Part shown: in pieces, positions 24,046-33,331 of the stretch
Layout: every line of letters starts with the position of its first letter
Position numbering within the stretch: position 1 is the stretch's first letter
Assembly (NCBI GenBank): GCA_900758895.1
Contig: CAAETG010000017.1
Location: 1 to 36,056 of the forward strand
Length of the DNA: 36,056 bases
DNA from: Bacilli bacterium
GTDB lineage: Bacteria > Bacillota_I > Bacilli_A > RF39 > UBA660
Direction of reading: 5' to 3'
Made by a program: the position numbers and the translations under genes
The notes under the pieces: generated by a model
What the model saw: only the letters and a program-made list of their open reading frames with translations
What the model was told of the DNA's origin: nothing
Databases searched by the model: none

Positions 24046-27000
24046 TTGGCTAGAAGAATTAGAGATATTACAGAATTATATGGAGAAACATTAAAAGAAA
24101 TAAGCAAAAGCCCAGATGAGTGGCTTTCATTTATGGAATGTGCTGCAATGAATTATAAATATTCTTTCTCCGATCAAGCACTTATATATGCCCAAAAGCC
24201 AGAAACTGTTGCTTGTGCTGAAATTGAAACTTGGAATCGAAGTTTTAAAAGATGGGTAAATAAAGGAGCAACTGGTATTGCTCTACTTACCGAAAAAAAT
24301 GGGTATCCGTTTTTAAGATATGTGTTTGATGTATCAGATACTAATAGTAGATTAGGTAAAAACTTTCTTCTTTGGACAGTAACAAAGGCTTATGAAGAAA
24401 ATGTTATAGAAGCATTAGAAAACAGATATGGAGAATTAGAGAATAAAACCTCTCTTGCTACTGCAATTATTTCATCTGCATATAATATGGTAGAGGATAA
24501 CTTGCCCGATTATTTAGAAGATTTGAAACAATTTTCTGATAATAGTATGTTAGGCTCGCAAGATGATAACCATATTAAAGCAACATATCAGACTTTATTA
24601 TCAAATAGTGTTGCTTTTATGATGATGAAAAGATGTGGTATTGATCCTACTGAATATTTCAAAGCAGATGATTTTAAAGATATACAAGAGTTCAATACTT
24701 ATGACACAATAACTAGATTAGGTATTGCTACAAGTGATATATCTGAAATGGGTTTGCGTGAAATATATGCTACTATTAAAAATGTACGAAAAAATGAAAT
24801 AGATAAAATTCGCACATTTGATAAAGAAAAACAAATAGATTATGATATAAGTGAAAACAGAAATATTGAAAGTGAAAGGAGCGAGGAATATGCAAAAAGT
24901 AACTTACACAATGCAGGGAGATTACAAAATACCAGACCTAATGTTGCCACCGAAAGAGAGGAAAGAAGTCAATGGGAAATACGCATTGATGAGGCTAAAC
25001 TACCTAAAAGAACACAAGAAAGCATTATACACAACACTCCTAATGAAAGACCAGTTGATGGAACATCTATCAGAGATACAGGAACAATCAGAAATGAGAG
25101 TGGAACAATTAGTATCACAGATGATGATAAAAGAGAATATCAACGAGGAATTGAAACAACAAGACCAGATGAAGTGGGTAGGCTTAATGAACAACTTGAA
25201 GATGATAGCAGAGGAGATAACAATGAAAGAACTAATTTACAATTAGGAGTATTTGATAAGGACAGTCATCACTGTCCTTATGTCGTTATAGACGCAAAAG
25301 TAAATCAAATATTAAGTTCTGCTAATTTAAAAGTTACTAATGAAGAAATTAGAAATTATTTTGAAACCGAAAAAGATAAAACTAAAAGAGCAGAATATTT
25401 AAAAAATGCTTTTGATAATGTCTATGTTGGTATTTATGTCGGTACTGAATTATATGGGTATAAAGCATTTGACAATGGACTTTTAATTTGGAAAGGAAAC
25501 TTCTTATCAAGAGATACCGAAAGTTTTATAAGTTGGGAAGATTTAACTGAACATTATAATTCAATGATATTGTTGAAACAGTTATATGATAGAAAACAGA
25601 AGTTACCTACTGAAAAAGAACAATTATCATTACTAGACCTTACTGAAGAACAAGAAAGACCAGAGTTAGAATTTTCACAAGAATTCATAGATACTTTTTT
25701 TCAAGAGCAAAACTCTGAAAGAAAGTATTATATTTATAGACAATTACAAAGCAGTTTATCTACAAGTGATAATATAACATTTTTAAAAAATCTTTATGGA
25801 ATAAGTGGAAGTAGTCATACGGTAAAAGGCTCTGGTGTTGGGTTTAATAGCAATGGTAAAGGAATTACTTTATATCGAGGATATGAAGCAGATGAGATAG
25901 AAGTATTATTGAAATGGAATACTATTGAAAAACGATTAAAAGAACTAATAAGTTTGGATCGTTATCTAAACCCAAAAGAAAAAGAATATTATCCAACGTG
26001 GTTAGAAAAATATGAAAATAGTCAAAGAGAAGAATATAAAGATGAAAATGTTTTAGAACAAGAAGAACAAAATGATATTGAAATAGTAGAACAACAAGAA
26101 GATTTTATTGAAGAATATGAGTATCATTTAGGAGATAAAGTATATATTGGTGCAGAAGAATACGAAATTCTTTCATTTGATGAAAACACAGTTAGATTAT
26201 ATGATTATCAATATCCTTTGTTTAATAAGGAAATGACACGAGAAGAATTTGATAGGAAAGTTCAAGAAAATCCTGCTAATGACCATTTAAAGGTAAAGAA
26301 AAGTAAGACAGTAGAAGAAATAACTCCAAAAGAAGAAACAAAAGAAGAAATACAGGAGCAAACACCACAAGTTGATGATCTTGTGGGAGAACATCTAACA
26401 ATAGATAATAGAGAGTTTATTGTTGATACTATCCATAATGATAGAGTATCTTTAAGAGATGTTACTTTTCAAGGTGCAACTGGCTTTCCTATATTTAGAG
26501 AAGAAAATATAGACTATGTAAAAGAATTACTGACTGAAAAAGAAAAGACAGAATTTGTACCTGCTTTTGAAAAAAAGAAAAAATCGAAAGTTACTACTTT
26601 TGATTTACACCCAGAAATTAAAAATGAAGATAGGCACAATTTTCATATTACTGATGATATGTTAGGTATTGGAACAGATAGAGAAAAGTTTAATCGAAAT
26701 GTTGAAGCAATTAAAGTTTTGAAATTGTGTGAAAAAGAAAATCGTTTTGCTACACCAGAAGAACAAAAAGTGTTATCTCAATATGTTGGATGGGGTGGAT
26801 TACCACAAGCCTTTGATGAGAAAAATAGTTCTTGGGCGAGTGAGTATTTAGAATTAAAGAATTTGCTAGATGAAGATGAATATAAATCAGCAATGGAATC
26901 AACTTTAACTGCTTTTTATACACCACCAGTAGTTATTAGAACAATGTATAAAGCACTAGAACAAATGGGTATGAAAACGGCAAATATCCTAGAGCCTGCG

Positions 27001-30000
27001 TGTGGTACGGGTAATTTTATAGGAATGTTGCCAGAAACTCTTAATGAATGTAAATTATACGGAGTAGAGCTTGATAAAATATCTGGTAAAATAGCCCAAC
27101 AATTATATCAAAAGAGTTCTATTGCAGTACAAGGATTTGAAAATACTGCACTTCCAGACTCTTTTTTTGATGGTTGTATTGGAAATGTCCCATTTGGAGA
27201 TTTTAAATTACTAGATAAAAAGTATGATAAACACAATTTTTTGATTCACGATTATTTCTTTGCGAAAGCCATAGATAAAGTAAGACCGGGAGGAGTTATT
27301 GCTTTTATCACGAGTAAAGGTACACTTGATAAGGAAAGTCCTACTGTACGAAAATATATTGCTCAAAGAGCAGACCTTTTAGGTGCTATTCGTTTGCCGG
27401 ATAATACTTTCAAAGCAAACGCAGGAACAAAAGTAACTTCAGATATTATATTCCTACAAAAAAGAGATTCTATCACAGATTTAGAGCCAGAGTGGGTGCA
27501 TTTAGATACAAATGAAGATGGTATCAAAATGAATAAATATTTCATAGATCATCCAGAGATGATTTGTGGAAATATGGTAATGGAATCTACACAATTTGGT
27601 ATGGACTCTGCTTGTAAAGCAAATGAAGATACTACACTTGAAGAACAATTAAATAAAGCAATTCAAAATATACACGCTGAAATAAAAGAATATGAATTTG
27701 ATGACATAGAAGAAAATGAGGAAGATTTATCAATTCCTGCTGATGTAAGTGTTAGAAACTTCTCATACACATTAGTAGATAATAAAATATATTATCGTGA
27801 AAACAGTAGAATGTATCCACAAGAATTACCACTTACTACTCAAAATAGAATAAAAGGCTTAATTGAAATTAGAGATTGTGTTAGAACTTTAATTGAACTA
27901 CAAACAGAAGATTATCCAGACGAAGATATAAAGCAAGAACAAAGAAAGTTAAATGTTTTATATGATAATTTTACAAAAAAATATGGTCTTATCAATAGCA
28001 GAGCAAATACCTCTGCTTTTTCTAACGATAATAGTTTTTATTTATTATGTTCGTTAGAAATATTAGATGAAAATAAAGAATTAAAATGCAAGGCTGATAT
28101 GTTCACAAAAAGAACTATTAAGCCAAATATTGAAATAACAAAAGTTGATACTGCCCAAGAAGCATTAGTTGTATCTATATCTGAAAAGGCAAGAGTTGAC
28201 CTTGATTATATGCAAAAATTAACTGGTATGGATATGGATAAAATGATAAAAGATTTAGAGGGACAGATATTCAATGTTCCAACTTACGGTGATCCAAATA
28301 TATGGGTAACTGCTGATGAATATTTGAGTGGTAATGTTAGAGAAAAATTAAAAATAGCCGAAGAATTTTCTAAAACAGATTCAAGGTTTGAAACAAATGT
28401 AAAACATTTAAAAGAAGTACAACCCAAAGATTTAGAAGCAAGTGAAATTGCCGTAAGATTAGGTGCAACGTGGTTGCCACCAGAAGATATAGAAGAATTT
28501 ATGTGGTATTTACTAACTCCATCTTGGTATGTAAAAGATAGTGTGAAAGTTCATTATATGGAAAGTACAGCCCAATGGAGTATTGAAAATAAAAACTATG
28601 ATAGAGGAAATGTAAAAGCCAATTCTACTTTTGGTACTCATAGAGTAAATGCTTATAAAATTATAGAAGAAACACTTAATTTAAAAGATGTAAGAGTTTA
28701 TGATTATACAATAGATGATGAGGGTAGGCGAGTACCAGAATTAAATAAAAAAGAAACGGCTATTGCACAAGCAAAGCAAGAACAAATAAAGAGTGCTTTT
28801 GAAGAATGGATATGGACTGATCCAGAACGTAGACAAAGACTATGTAAAATATATAATGAAAAATTTAATTCAATTCGACCAAGAGAATTTGATGGCTCAC
28901 ATATTAGATTTAATGGAATGAATCCAGAAATAAAACTACGAAAACATCAAATAAATGGAGTAGCAAGAATACTTTATGGAGGTAATACCTTATTAGCACA
29001 CGAAGTTGGAGCAGGGAAAACGTTTACAATGGTTGCTGCAGCTATGGAAGCAAAAAGATTAGGACTATGTAATAAAAGTATGTTTGTAGTACCTAATCAT
29101 ATTGTGGAACAGTTTAGTTCAGAATTTCTGCAATTATATCCATCTGCGAACATTCTCGTAACGACAAAGAAAGACTTTGAAACTGGTAATAGAAAGAAGT
29201 TTTGTTCACGAATCGCAACAGGAGATTATGACGCAGTTATTATCTCACACAGTCAATTTGAAAAAATACCAATGTCTGTTGAAAGACAAACACAAATACT
29301 ACAAAAGCAAATAGATGACATTATGCGAAGCATAGCAGATTTAAAAGAAAATCACGGAGAAAGATTTACTATCAAACAGTTAATGAAAACACAAAAGACT
29401 TTGGAAACAAAATTAAAGAAATTAAATGACACATCAAGAAAAGATGATGTTGTCACATTCGAGGAGTTAGGTGTCGATAGAATATTTGTTGATGAAGCAC
29501 ATTATTATAAAAATCTCTTTCTTTATACAAAGATGAGAAATGTGGGTGGTATTGCCCAAACAGAAGCACAAAAATCTAGTGATTTATATATGAAATGTCG
29601 CTATCTTGATGAATTAACTGATGGAAAAGGTGTTACGTTTGCCACAGGAACACCAGTAAGTAATAGTATGGTAGAATTATATACAATGCAAAGATATTTG
29701 CAGTATGCAGAACTTGAAAAAAGAAATCTCCAAAACTTTGACGCTTGGGCTTCGACCTTTGGAGAAACAGTAACTGCCATAGAACTTGCACCAGAGGGTA
29801 CAGGTTATCGTGCTAAAACAAGATTTGCAAAATTCTATAATCTACCAGAATTACTTGCAATGTTTAAAGAAGTTGCTGATATTCAAACATCAGATATGCT
29901 TAATCTACCAGTACCAAAAGCAAACTATGAAAATGTTGTGGTAAAGCCTACTGAATTACAAAAAGAAATGGTTGCAGAACTTGCAGAGCGTGCTGAAAGA

Positions 30001-31404
30001 GTAAGGAATAAAATGGTGGACTCATCTATTGATAATATGCTTAAAATTACGAATGATGGTAGAAAATTAGCACTAGACCAAAGACTTATGAATGAAATAT
30101 TACCAGATGATCCAAACAGTAAAGTGGCTACCTGTGCTAAAAATATTTATCGTATATGGGAAGAAAATAAAGACCAAAAACTTACTCAACTTGTATTCTG
30201 TGACTTGTCCACTCCACACAATGACGGTAAGTTTAATGTATATGATGACTTAAAGAAAAAACTAGAAGAAATGGGTGTACCAGAAGATGAAGTACAATTT
30301 ATTCATTATGCAAATACTGATATTAGAAAGAAAGAATTATTTGCAAAAGTTAGGAAAGGAATTACCAGAGTTTTAATGGGCAGTACCCAGAAGATGGGTG
30401 CTGGAACTAACTGCCAAGATAAACTTATAGCATTACACGATCTTGACTGTCCGTGGCGACCTAGCGATTTAATACAACGCTCTGGAAGAATTGTCAGACA
30501 AGGAAATAATAATCCAGAGGTGTTTATCTATCGCTATGTAACTGAGGGAACATTTGACGCATATCTTTATCAGTTGGTAGAAAATAAACAAAGATTTATT
30601 TCACAAATAATGACATCTAAAACCCCAGTAAGAAGTGCAGAAGATATTGATGAAACAGCTTTATCTTATGCTGAAATTAAATCTCTTGCTTCTGGTAATC
30701 CTCTAATAATTGAAAAGACAGAACTTGATACAGAGGTTGCTAAATTAAAATTATTAAAGCAAAGTCATTTAAGTCAGATATATGCAATAGAAGATAAAAT
30801 AATTAAATATTATCCTAATGAAATTAAAAGATTAGAAACAAAAATATTAGATTTAAAAGAAGATATAGGACTATTAAATAGTCATTTGCAGACTGAAGAA
30901 ATCAAGTTTGATAGTATGGTTATTAAAGATAAAACCTATACAGATAGAATGGAAGCAGGAAATAAAATATTAGAAATTTGTAAAGGTATGACTAATCCAG
31001 AGCCAATAGAATTGGGAGAATATAAAGGATTTAAAACAAGTATTGAGTTCGATAAAATAGGAAGAACTTTTAACTTGATTTTAAAAAATAAATTGTCTTA
31101 TGAAGTTAGTTTAGGAACTGATCCTAGTGGAAATATTACACGTATTGATAATAAATTAAAAGATATAAACGAAATATTAAAAGATACTATAACATCACTA
31201 GAAGATACCAAATTACAATTTGAAAATGCAAAAGAAGAAGCAAAAAGACCTTTCAAACAAGAGCAAGAATTAAAAGAAAAATCTAAAAGATTAGATGAAT
31301 TAAATATAAAATTAAATATGAATGATAAGGAAAAAGAAGTAATAGATTTCTCTGATAATGAAGAAGTAGAGTGTCAAACCTACGAAAAGGCTTATGCAAG
31401 ATAA
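24046..31404 (+). CDS. Polyvalent ArdC-like / N6-DNA methylase / SNF2-type helicase protein
   Basis: 2452 residues from TTG 24046; ATGGAGGTGA (24031-24040) is its Shine-Dalgarno, so the ATG at 24031 is not the start. Order: ArdC-type N-terminal domain (about 1-100; YSFSDQALIYAQKPE, RWVNKGATGIALL); an Arg/Glu-rich linker (about 270-400) that overlaps tnpV; further polyvalent linker domains to about 890; class I DNA methylase (motif I EPACGTGNF at 983, GNVPFGDF at 1046 in place of NPPF, a common form in this family); SF2 helicase with Walker A HEVGAGKT ending at 1659, DEAH at 1816-1819 and motif VI QRSGRIVRQGN at 2144; C-terminal coiled coil. Such proteins of ICEs and phages (DarB-like) are thought to protect incoming DNA from restriction. 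Residues near 765-776 share the 37-bp repeat. Confidence 0.92.
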   Translation: MARRIRDITELYGETLKEISKSPDEWLSFMECAAMNYKYSFSDQALIYAQKPETVACAEIETWNRSFKRWVNKGATGIALLTEKNGYPFLRYVFDVSDTNSRLGKNFLLWTVTKAYEENVIEALENRYGELENKTSLATAIISSAYNMVEDNLPDYLEDLKQFSDNSMLGSQDDNHIKATYQTLLSNSVAFMMMKRCGIDPTEYFKADDFKDIQEFNTYDTITRLGIATSDISEMGLREIYATIKNVRKNEIDKIRTFDKEKQIDYDISENRNIESERSEEYAKSNLHNAGRLQNTRPNVATEREERSQWEIRIDEAKLPKRTQESIIHNTPNERPVDGTSIRDTGTIRNESGTISITDDDKREYQRGIETTRPDEVGRLNEQLEDDSRGDNNERTNLQLGVFDKDSHHCPYVVIDAKVNQILSSANLKVTNEEIRNYFETEKDKTKRAEYLKNAFDNVYVGIYVGTELYGYKAFDNGLLIWKGNFLSRDTESFISWEDLTEHYNSMILLKQLYDRKQKLPTEKEQLSLLDLTEEQERPELEFSQEFIDTFFQEQNSERKYYIYRQLQSSLSTSDNITFLKNLYGISGSSHTVKGSGVGFNSNGKGITLYRGYEADEIEVLLKWNTIEKRLKELISLDRYLNPKEKEYYPTWLEKYENSQREEYKDENVLEQEEQNDIEIVEQQEDFIEEYEYHLGDKVYIGAEEYEILSFDENTVRLYDYQYPLFNKEMTREEFDRKVQENPANDHLKVKKSKTVEEITPKEETKEEIQEQTPQVDDLVGEHLTIDNREFIVDTIHNDRVSLRDVTFQGATGFPIFREENIDYVKELLTEKEKTEFVPAFEKKKKSKVTTFDLHPEIKNEDRHNFHITDDMLGIGTDREKFNRNVEAIKVLKLCEKENRFATPEEQKVLSQYVGWGGLPQAFDEKNSSWASEYLELKNLLDEDEYKSAMESTLTAFYTPPVVIRTMYKALEQMGMKTANILEPACGTGNFIGMLPETLNECKLYGVELDKISGKIAQQLYQKSSIAVQGFENTALPDSFFDGCIGNVPFGDFKLLDKKYDKHNFLIHDYFFAKAIDKVRPGGVIAFITSKGTLDKESPTVRKYIAQRADLLGAIRLPDNTFKANAGTKVTSDIIFLQKRDSITDLEPEWVHLDTNEDGIKMNKYFIDHPEMICGNMVMESTQFGMDSACKANEDTTLEEQLNKAIQNIHAEIKEYEFDDIEENEEDLSIPADVSVRNFSYTLVDNKIYYRENSRMYPQELPLTTQNRIKGLIEIRDCVRTLIELQTEDYPDEDIKQEQRKLNVLYDNFTKKYGLINSRANTSAFSNDNSFYLLCSLEILDENKELKCKADMFTKRTIKPNIEITKVDTAQEALVVSISEKARVDLDYMQKLTGMDMDKMIKDLEGQIFNVPTYGDPNIWVTADEYLSGNVREKLKIAEEFSKTDSRFETNVKHLKEVQPKDLEASEIAVRLGATWLPPEDIEEFMWYLLTPSWYVKDSVKVHYMESTAQWSIENKNYDRGNVKANSTFGTHRVNAYKIIEETLNLKDVRVYDYTIDDEGRRVPELNKKETAIAQAKQEQIKSAFEEWIWTDPERRQRLCKIYNEKFNSIRPREFDGSHIRFNGMNPEIKLRKHQINGVARILYGGNTLLAHEVGAGKTFTMVAAAMEAKRLGLCNKSMFVVPNHIVEQFSSEFLQLYPSANILVTTKKDFETGNRKKFCSRIATGDYDAVIISHSQFEKIPMSVERQTQILQKQIDDIMRSIADLKENHGERFTIKQLMKTQKTLETKLKKLNDTSRKDDVVTFEELGVDRIFVDEAHYYKNLFLYTKMRNVGGIAQTEAQKSSDLYMKCRYLDELTDGKGVTFATGTPVSNSMVELYTMQRYLQYAELEKRNLQNFDAWASTFGETVTAIELAPEGTGYRAKTRFAKFYNLPELLAMFKEVADIQTSDMLNLPVPKANYENVVVKPTELQKEMVAELAERAERVRNKMVDSSIDNMLKITNDGRKLALDQRLMNEILPDDPNSKVATCAKNIYRIWEENKDQKLTQLVFCDLSTPHNDGKFNVYDDLKKKLEEMGVPEDEVQFIHYANTDIRKKELFAKVRKGITRVLMGSTQKMGAGTNCQDKLIALHDLDCPWRPSDLIQRSGRIVRQGNNNPEVFIYRYVTEGTFDAYLYQLVENKQRFISQIMTSKTPVRSAEDIDETALSYAEIKSLASGNPLIIEKTELDTEVAKLKLLKQSHLSQIYAIEDKIIKYYPNEIKRLETKILDLKEDIGLLNSHLQTEEIKFDSMVIKDKTYTDRMEAGNKILEICKGMTNPEPIELGEYKGFKTSIEFDKIGRTFNLILKNKLSYEVSLGTDPSGNITRIDNKLKDINEILKDTITSLEDTKLQFENAKEEAKRPFKQEQELKEKSKRLDELNIKLNMNDKEKEVIDFSDNEEVECQTYEKAYAR
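24890..25246 (+). CDS. tnpV: TnpV-family protein encoded inside the polyvalent gene
   Basis: 118 residues in the +1 frame relative to the surrounding 2452-residue gene, on the same strand. It has its own Shine-Dalgarno AAAGGAG (24875-24881) eight bases before ATG 24890. The protein shows the TnpV pattern: YTMQGDYKIPDLMLP, then GKYALMRLNYLKEHKKALYTTLL, then EQSEMRVEQLV, QMKWVGLMNN and a terminal AEEITMKELIY. TnpV is a small protein of unknown role carried by Clostridial transposons and ICEs. In the outer frame the same bases code a low-complexity, Arg/Glu/Gly-rich linker, as expected when the inner frame is the constrained one. I judge it a true overlapping gene, not a shadow. Confidence 0.8.
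   Translation: MQKVTYTMQGDYKIPDLMLPPKERKEVNGKYALMRLNYLKEHKKALYTTLLMKDQLMEHLSEIQEQSEMRVEQLVSQMMIKENINEELKQQDQMKWVGLMNNLKMIAEEITMKELIYN
26342..26378 (+). repeat. 37-bp exact repeat, copy 2 (inside the polyvalent gene)
   Basis: Matches 19533-19569 exactly, in the same reading phase (EEIQEQTPQVD), in a linker between two domains of the polyvalent protein. Confidence 0.9.
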
Positions 31405-31413
31405 TTTGCACAT

Positions 31414-31442
31414 TTGTTTATCTTCTTTTGATTATTTATAAT
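31414..31442 (+). promoter_or_regulatory. Putative promoter of the XRE gene pair
   Basis: TTGTTT (31414-31419), a 17-base spacer, and a perfect TATAAT (31437-31442), ending just before the GGAAAGGAAG of the first XRE gene. A 7-bp hairpin, AAGATAA (31398-31404) with TTATCTT (31418-31424), overlaps the -35 and may be a weak terminator of the giant gene. Confidence 0.5.
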
Positions 31443-31465
31443 GGTTGCAGGAAAGGAAGAATTAT

Positions 31466-31726
31466 ATGTCAAGTGAAGATTTTGAATTGATGAATAAATT
31501 GTCTATAAACATTATGATTTATAGAATAAAAGCCAACTTGAGTCAAGAAGAATTATCAATAATTATAGGCAAACCCAAAGATTATATTGAAAGATTAGAA
31601 AGCCTTAAATTGAAAAAGATTCCTCCTGTGGCTGTTGTAATAGATATATGTAAAACATTAAATACCAGTTTGGAATCTTTAATAGGAGAAAATTATTTTC
31701 AAAAAATTGTTATGGAGGGAATTTAA
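31466..31726 (+). CDS. XRE-family small regulator 1
   Basis: 86 residues from ATG 31466 (GGAAAGGAAG upstream; TTG 31445 rejected). It is a Cro/C1-type helix-turn-helix: NIMIYRIKANLSQEELSIIIGKPKDYIERLE spans helices 1-3, with the recognition helix around KDYIERLES. There is no C-terminal effector domain. It is directly followed by a second XRE protein of the same plan, two bases after its stop, so they form a pair. Likely a local regulator of the island; targets are unknown. Confidence 0.82.
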   Translation: MSSEDFELMNKLSINIMIYRIKANLSQEELSIIIGKPKDYIERLESLKLKKIPPVAVVIDICKTLNTSLESLIGENYFQKIVMEGI

Positions 31727-31727
31727 A

Positions 31728-31967
31728 ATGAGTGATAATAATTGTAGGTTGAAAACAATAGTTACAAACAATATTAAATATTATCGAGAGCAAAATAATT
31801 TAAGTCGAGAGGAATTATCAGTAAGACTTGGTAAGACAAAAAAGTTTATAGAAAATTTGGAACAAGAAAAATATAAGAAAGAGCCAACACTTGTTTTAGT
31901 AGAGAATATATCAATTATTCTAAATGTTCCAATAGTAAAATTCTTTACTGAAAGGGAAAGCGATTAG
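31728..31967 (+). CDS. XRE-family small regulator 2
   Basis: 79 residues from ATG 31728, with GGAGGGAA before it inside the end of the previous gene. Helix-turn-helix NIKYYREQNNLSREELSVRLG, recognition region KTKKFIENLEQEKY, then a short tail ending FFTERESD. The fold and spacing equal those of its neighbour but the sequences have diverged, suggesting an old tandem duplication. A strong terminator overlaps its 3' end. Confidence 0.82.
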   Translation: MSDNNCRLKTIVTNNIKYYREQNNLSREELSVRLGKTKKFIENLEQEKYKKEPTLVLVENISIILNVPIVKFFTERESD

Positions 31968-31988
31968 AGAAATCTAGTTGCTTTTTTT
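31958..31988 (+). terminator. Intrinsic terminator of the XRE pair
   Basis: AAGCGATTAGA (31958-31968) and TCTAGTTGCTT (31973-31983) pair over 11 bp with two G-U and a GAAA tetraloop, followed by five T. Confidence 0.85.
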
Positions 31989-32023
31989 ATTGCAATTAAA
32001 AACAAAGAAAGGTGGAAAATATT

Positions 32024-32359
32024 ATGAATATTAGAGAAGAATTATATAGTAAAATGGAAAAAGAGTATGATCTTTTTATTGAGAATTTAAAACAATTATC
32101 TCCGGAAAAAATTATAGATAGTGCCTATGAAAAAGTTATGAAAGAGGAACTTGTTTCAATGTTTTATCCAGAATATGAGAAGTATGATATTAGTGATATT
32201 AAAGCATTAAATAAATGTGAAAAGCCACTTGAAGAACTTTATCAAGGATGGATGGATTTTGATGGAGGAATACACGAGTCATTAGAATATAGTATAGATG
32301 ATACAATAGAAACTTTAAAAAGAGAACAAAAAGAAAAGAATAAATCTATGGAAAGGTAG
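32024..32359 (+). CDS. Hypothetical DUF3848-like island protein
   Basis: 112 residues from ATG 32024 after AAAGGTGGAAAATATT. Acidic and helical: NIREELYSKMEKEYDLFIENLK, then IIDSAYEKVMKEELVSMF, then a KPLEELYQGWMDFDGG segment. The IIDSAYE..ML/KEE and LL..WL pattern is reminiscent of DUF3848, a small family of Clostridial ICEs, but I hold this loosely. The following primase-like gene starts nine bases after its stop, so the two are co-transcribed. Confidence 0.6.
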   Translation: MNIREELYSKMEKEYDLFIENLKQLSPEKIIDSAYEKVMKEELVSMFYPEYEKYDISDIKALNKCEKPLEELYQGWMDFDGGIHESLEYSIDDTIETLKREQKEKNKSMER

Positions 32360-32367
32360 TGATATAT

Positions 32368-33327
32368 ATGGCTTACTACCCACCAGAGATTATTCAAAAA
32401 GTAAAACAAATGGACTTACTAACTTATTTAAAAAACTATGAGCCAGAAGAATTAGTACAGTTCAATAGAAATACTTTTATGACCAAAACTCACGATAGTT
32501 TAAAAATAAGTAATGGTATGTGGTATTGGTTTTCAAGAGGAATTGGTGGCAAAAGTGCATTAGAATATTTAATACAAGTAAAAGAATATTCTTTTTTAGA
32601 AGCAGTAGAAACTATTGTTGGTAAAGTAGCAGTTGTACCACCAAGACCTTATAAAAGTTACTCTACAAAAAAGGAAAATAGATTATATTTACCAAAGAAA
32701 GCACCAAATAATGATAAGGCAAAAGCATATCTAGTTAGTAGAGGAATTGATGAAAATATCATACAAGAATGTATAGATAATGATTTGATTTATCAAGATT
32801 ATCCTAACAATAATGTTGTGTTTGTTGGATATGATAACAATAAAAACGCAAGGTATGCAATGTGTAGAGGAACAAATGAAAGTAGATATATGAAAGAAGC
32901 AACAGGAAGCCATAAGGCTTTTTCTTTTAGATTAGAGGCACTAGAAAAAACAGATAAAATACACCTATTTGAAAGTGCTATTGATTTACTTTCTTATGCT
33001 ACTTTGATGAAAATATATAACCTTGAATGGTATAATGAAACACTTATATCATTAGGAGGAGTTTATCAACCTGCCAAAGAAATAAAGGATAGTTCATTAC
33101 CAATTTCTTTAAAATATTATCTTAATGAACATCCAGAAATTAAAAAGATTATTCTCCATTTAGATAATGACAATGCAGGTAGAAACTCATCATTAGCAAT
33201 TCAAACATTGCTAAAAGATAAGTATGAAATCATTGATGATCCACCAAAAGTTGGAAAGGACGTCAATGATTTTTTGTGTAAAAAATTAGGAATAAATCCA
33301 AAGAAAAACAGAGAAAGGGAAAGGTAA
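32368..33327 (+). CDS. DUF3991/TOPRIM primase-like protein
   Basis: 319 residues from ATG 32368. The N-terminal domain (about 1-85; DLLTYLKNYEPEELVQ, WYWFSRGIGGKSALEYLI) matches DUF3991, a reduced primase Zn-domain without the zinc cysteines. The C-terminal TOPRIM domain has Glu202 in LFESAIDLLS and the DxD pair Asp266/Asp268 in HLDNDNAGR, the metal-binding residues. Mobile-element proteins of this type are thought to prime DNA synthesis on transferred single strands. It lies between small regulators and the mobilization genes, as in Tn1549-type elements. Confidence 0.88.
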   Translation: MAYYPPEIIQKVKQMDLLTYLKNYEPEELVQFNRNTFMTKTHDSLKISNGMWYWFSRGIGGKSALEYLIQVKEYSFLEAVETIVGKVAVVPPRPYKSYSTKKENRLYLPKKAPNNDKAKAYLVSRGIDENIIQECIDNDLIYQDYPNNNVVFVGYDNNKNARYAMCRGTNESRYMKEATGSHKAFSFRLEALEKTDKIHLFESAIDLLSYATLMKIYNLEWYNETLISLGGVYQPAKEIKDSSLPISLKYYLNEHPEIKKIILHLDNDNAGRNSSLAIQTLLKDKYEIIDDPPKVGKDVNDFLCKKLGINPKKNRERER

Positions 33328-33331
33328 AATT

